18,125 nt of DNA from Cladosporium sp. IMV 00045 (lineage: Eukaryota > Ascomycota > Dothideomycetes > Cladosporiales > Cladosporiaceae), in assembly GCA_001931905.2 (NCBI GenBank), contig MSJI02000332.1, forward strand, positions 1-18,125, read 5' to 3'. The position numbers were made by a program, and so were the translations under genes. The notes beneath the pieces are model-generated. The model did no database searches and was not told the origin of the DNA. It saw nothing but the letters and a program-made list of their open reading frames with translations. The number at the start of each line of letters is the position of its first letter. Within the stretch, counting starts at the first letter, position 1. This document shows positions 18,093 through 18,125 of this stretch, in pieces.

Positions 18093-18125
18093 CTGTGGGA
18101 AATTTTTGTTAGTAACGAGTGTATC
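18093..18125 (-). other. 3' part of an intron in the transporter gene
   Basis: The minus strand shows TTACTAAC, then an A/T-rich run, then CCACAG directly before the coding frame. The donor lies outside the window. Confidence 0.8.

Overview
The window comes from the nuclear genome of a filamentous ascomycete (Pezizomycotina). A Dothideomycete-like fungus is my best guess, but the sequence does not prove the class. The signs are short introns (50-108 nt) with GTANGT or GTGAGT donors and CTAAC/CTGAC branch sites, Kozak-like starts, compact genes on both strands, a tRNA-Leu gene with an intron, and housekeeping genes typical of filamentous fungi. It contains no prokaryotic operon, CRISPR array or intact transposon.

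Layout from left to right. At 37-749 (minus) lies a two-exon hypothetical protein with a Pro/Ser/Thr-rich N-terminal half. A 1.4-kb gene-poor stretch follows, ending in an intron-containing tRNA-Leu(AAG) at 2189-2294 (plus). At 2457-5960 (minus) I reconstruct one six-exon gene for a ~1013-aa protein of a fungal family with no known function. Its upstream region (about 6080-6660) holds diverged copies of a short, protein-like module. NDC1, a nuclear-pore and spindle-pole-body membrane protein, occupies 6912-8930 (minus). It is divergent from a Pep12-type Qa-SNARE gene (9422-10294, plus) across a 491-bp shared upstream region. At 11036-11974 (minus) is a conserved fungal protein of unknown function. 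A three-exon aldo-keto reductase (12767-13764, plus) converges on a five-exon ANP1-type mannosyltransferase gene (14857-16361, minus). The ANP1 upstream region carries a duplicated TG microsatellite and an ORF of doubtful reality. The last exon of an MFS sugar transporter (17685-18092, minus) runs off the right edge.

The genes do not form one pathway. Three encode parts of the endomembrane system: NDC1 (nuclear envelope), Pep12 (Golgi-to-endosome/vacuole fusion) and ANP1 (Golgi N-glycan mannan). The others are metabolic, transport or unknown. I find no gene cluster and no clearly new multi-gene system. The least explained items are the 1013-aa orphan protein and the repeated module upstream of it. 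Exon joins were worked out by hand from splice signals and reading-frame continuity, so transcript data would be the first check.
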